This document shows positions 5,763 through 5,849 of a DNA stretch of 5,849 nt, one piece after another; the stretch's first letter is position 1, and every line of letters begins with the position of its first letter. The DNA lies in assembly GCA_052390035.1 (NCBI GenBank), contig JBQTHI010000145.1, positions 1 to 5,849 on the forward strand, in the 5' to 3' direction. This stretch comes from JBQTHI01 sp052390035. Lineage in GTDB: Bacteria; Actinomycetota; Acidimicrobiia; Spongiisociales; ZC4RG35. The translations under genes were made by a program, and so were the position numbers. The notes under the pieces are model-generated. The model saw nothing but the letters and a program-made list of their open reading frames with translations. It ran no database searches and was not told where the DNA came from.

Positions 5763-5849
5763 GTGTTCGATGCAAAGCCCTTCGAATTGGGACCCATGGA
5801 AGCCGCCGATTCCGGGTTGGAGGACCGTCTTTCAGACACCAACCCGGGG
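5763..5849 (+). CDS. N-terminus of an unidentified protein, cut by the window edge
   Basis: A GTG at 5763 opens a frame of 29 codons to the window end, reading FDAKPFELGPMEAADSGLED after the initiator and then RLSDTNPG. The acidic, Ala/Gly/Leu-containing composition and mostly G/C third bases look more protein-like than the competing frame from the ATG at 5761, which is rich in Trp, Pro and Ser. An in-frame ATG at 5796 is an alternative start. No Shine-Dalgarno sequence is present, which agrees with leaderless initiation from the TATAAG at 5751-5756. I do not recognise the family. Confidence 0.5.
   Translation, partial: MFDAKPFELGPMEAADSGLEDRLSDTNPG

Noticed and set aside
5761..5849. Frame from the ATG at 5761 as the right-edge gene
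   Set aside because: It gives a Trp/Pro/Ser-rich peptide with less typical codon use, while the GTG frame two bases later has a better composition and exact leaderless spacing. Not excluded without more sequence.

Overview
The window looks like a chromosomal segment of a GC-rich Actinomycetota-type bacterium. The lineage is inferred from four things: a tandem pair of large GTPases of a kind I recall from actinobacterial genomes, a relic of the F420-dependent Ddn-type nitroreductase/quinone reductase family, codons mostly ending in G or C, and two apparent leaderless promoters. I cannot name the genus; something like an acidimicrobial or related actinobacterium would fit. The base style is uniform, and I see no insertion sequence, tRNA, rRNA, CRISPR array or phage gene.

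Left half, minus strand (about 150-3430): two membrane-associated dynamin-like/YfjP-type GTPases that overlap by 4 bases (ATGA). The upstream protein (561 aa) has a good P-loop but a degenerate NKxD motif (NRMP). The downstream protein (532 aa) has a complete motif set and two strong transmembrane segments. They probably form an unequal pair acting at the membrane. After a 93-base gap with an inverted repeat, a third minus-strand gene may begin at 56 and run off the left edge.

Divergent point (3431-3484): 54 bases separate the GTPase operon from a plus-strand relic of a Ddn-family F420-dependent reductase (3485-3921). The relic has an in-frame TAA at 3653 and a one-base frameshift at the A-run 3689-3692. 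Its two lesions lie about 36 bases apart, and everything else aligns with the family from end to end.

Right half, plus strand (3900-5580): a compact three-gene operon with a near-consensus promoter (TTGACT, 18 bp, TATGAT). An 8-6-8 perfect inverted repeat covers its -35 box. The genes are a VOC/glyoxalase-like protein, a cysteine-free ArsR-family repressor, and a two-domain protein joining an AHSA1/SRPBCC domain to a SnoaL/NTF2-like domain. The arrangement suggests an autoregulated response in which a small hydrophobic ligand relieves ArsR repression and the VOC and SRPBCC-SnoaL proteins bind or convert it. The ligand is unknown.

Right edge (5581-5849): a 182-base spacer with a bulged hairpin and a promoter-like TATAAG, followed by the start of a further plus-strand gene (probably GTG at 5763) that leaves the window.
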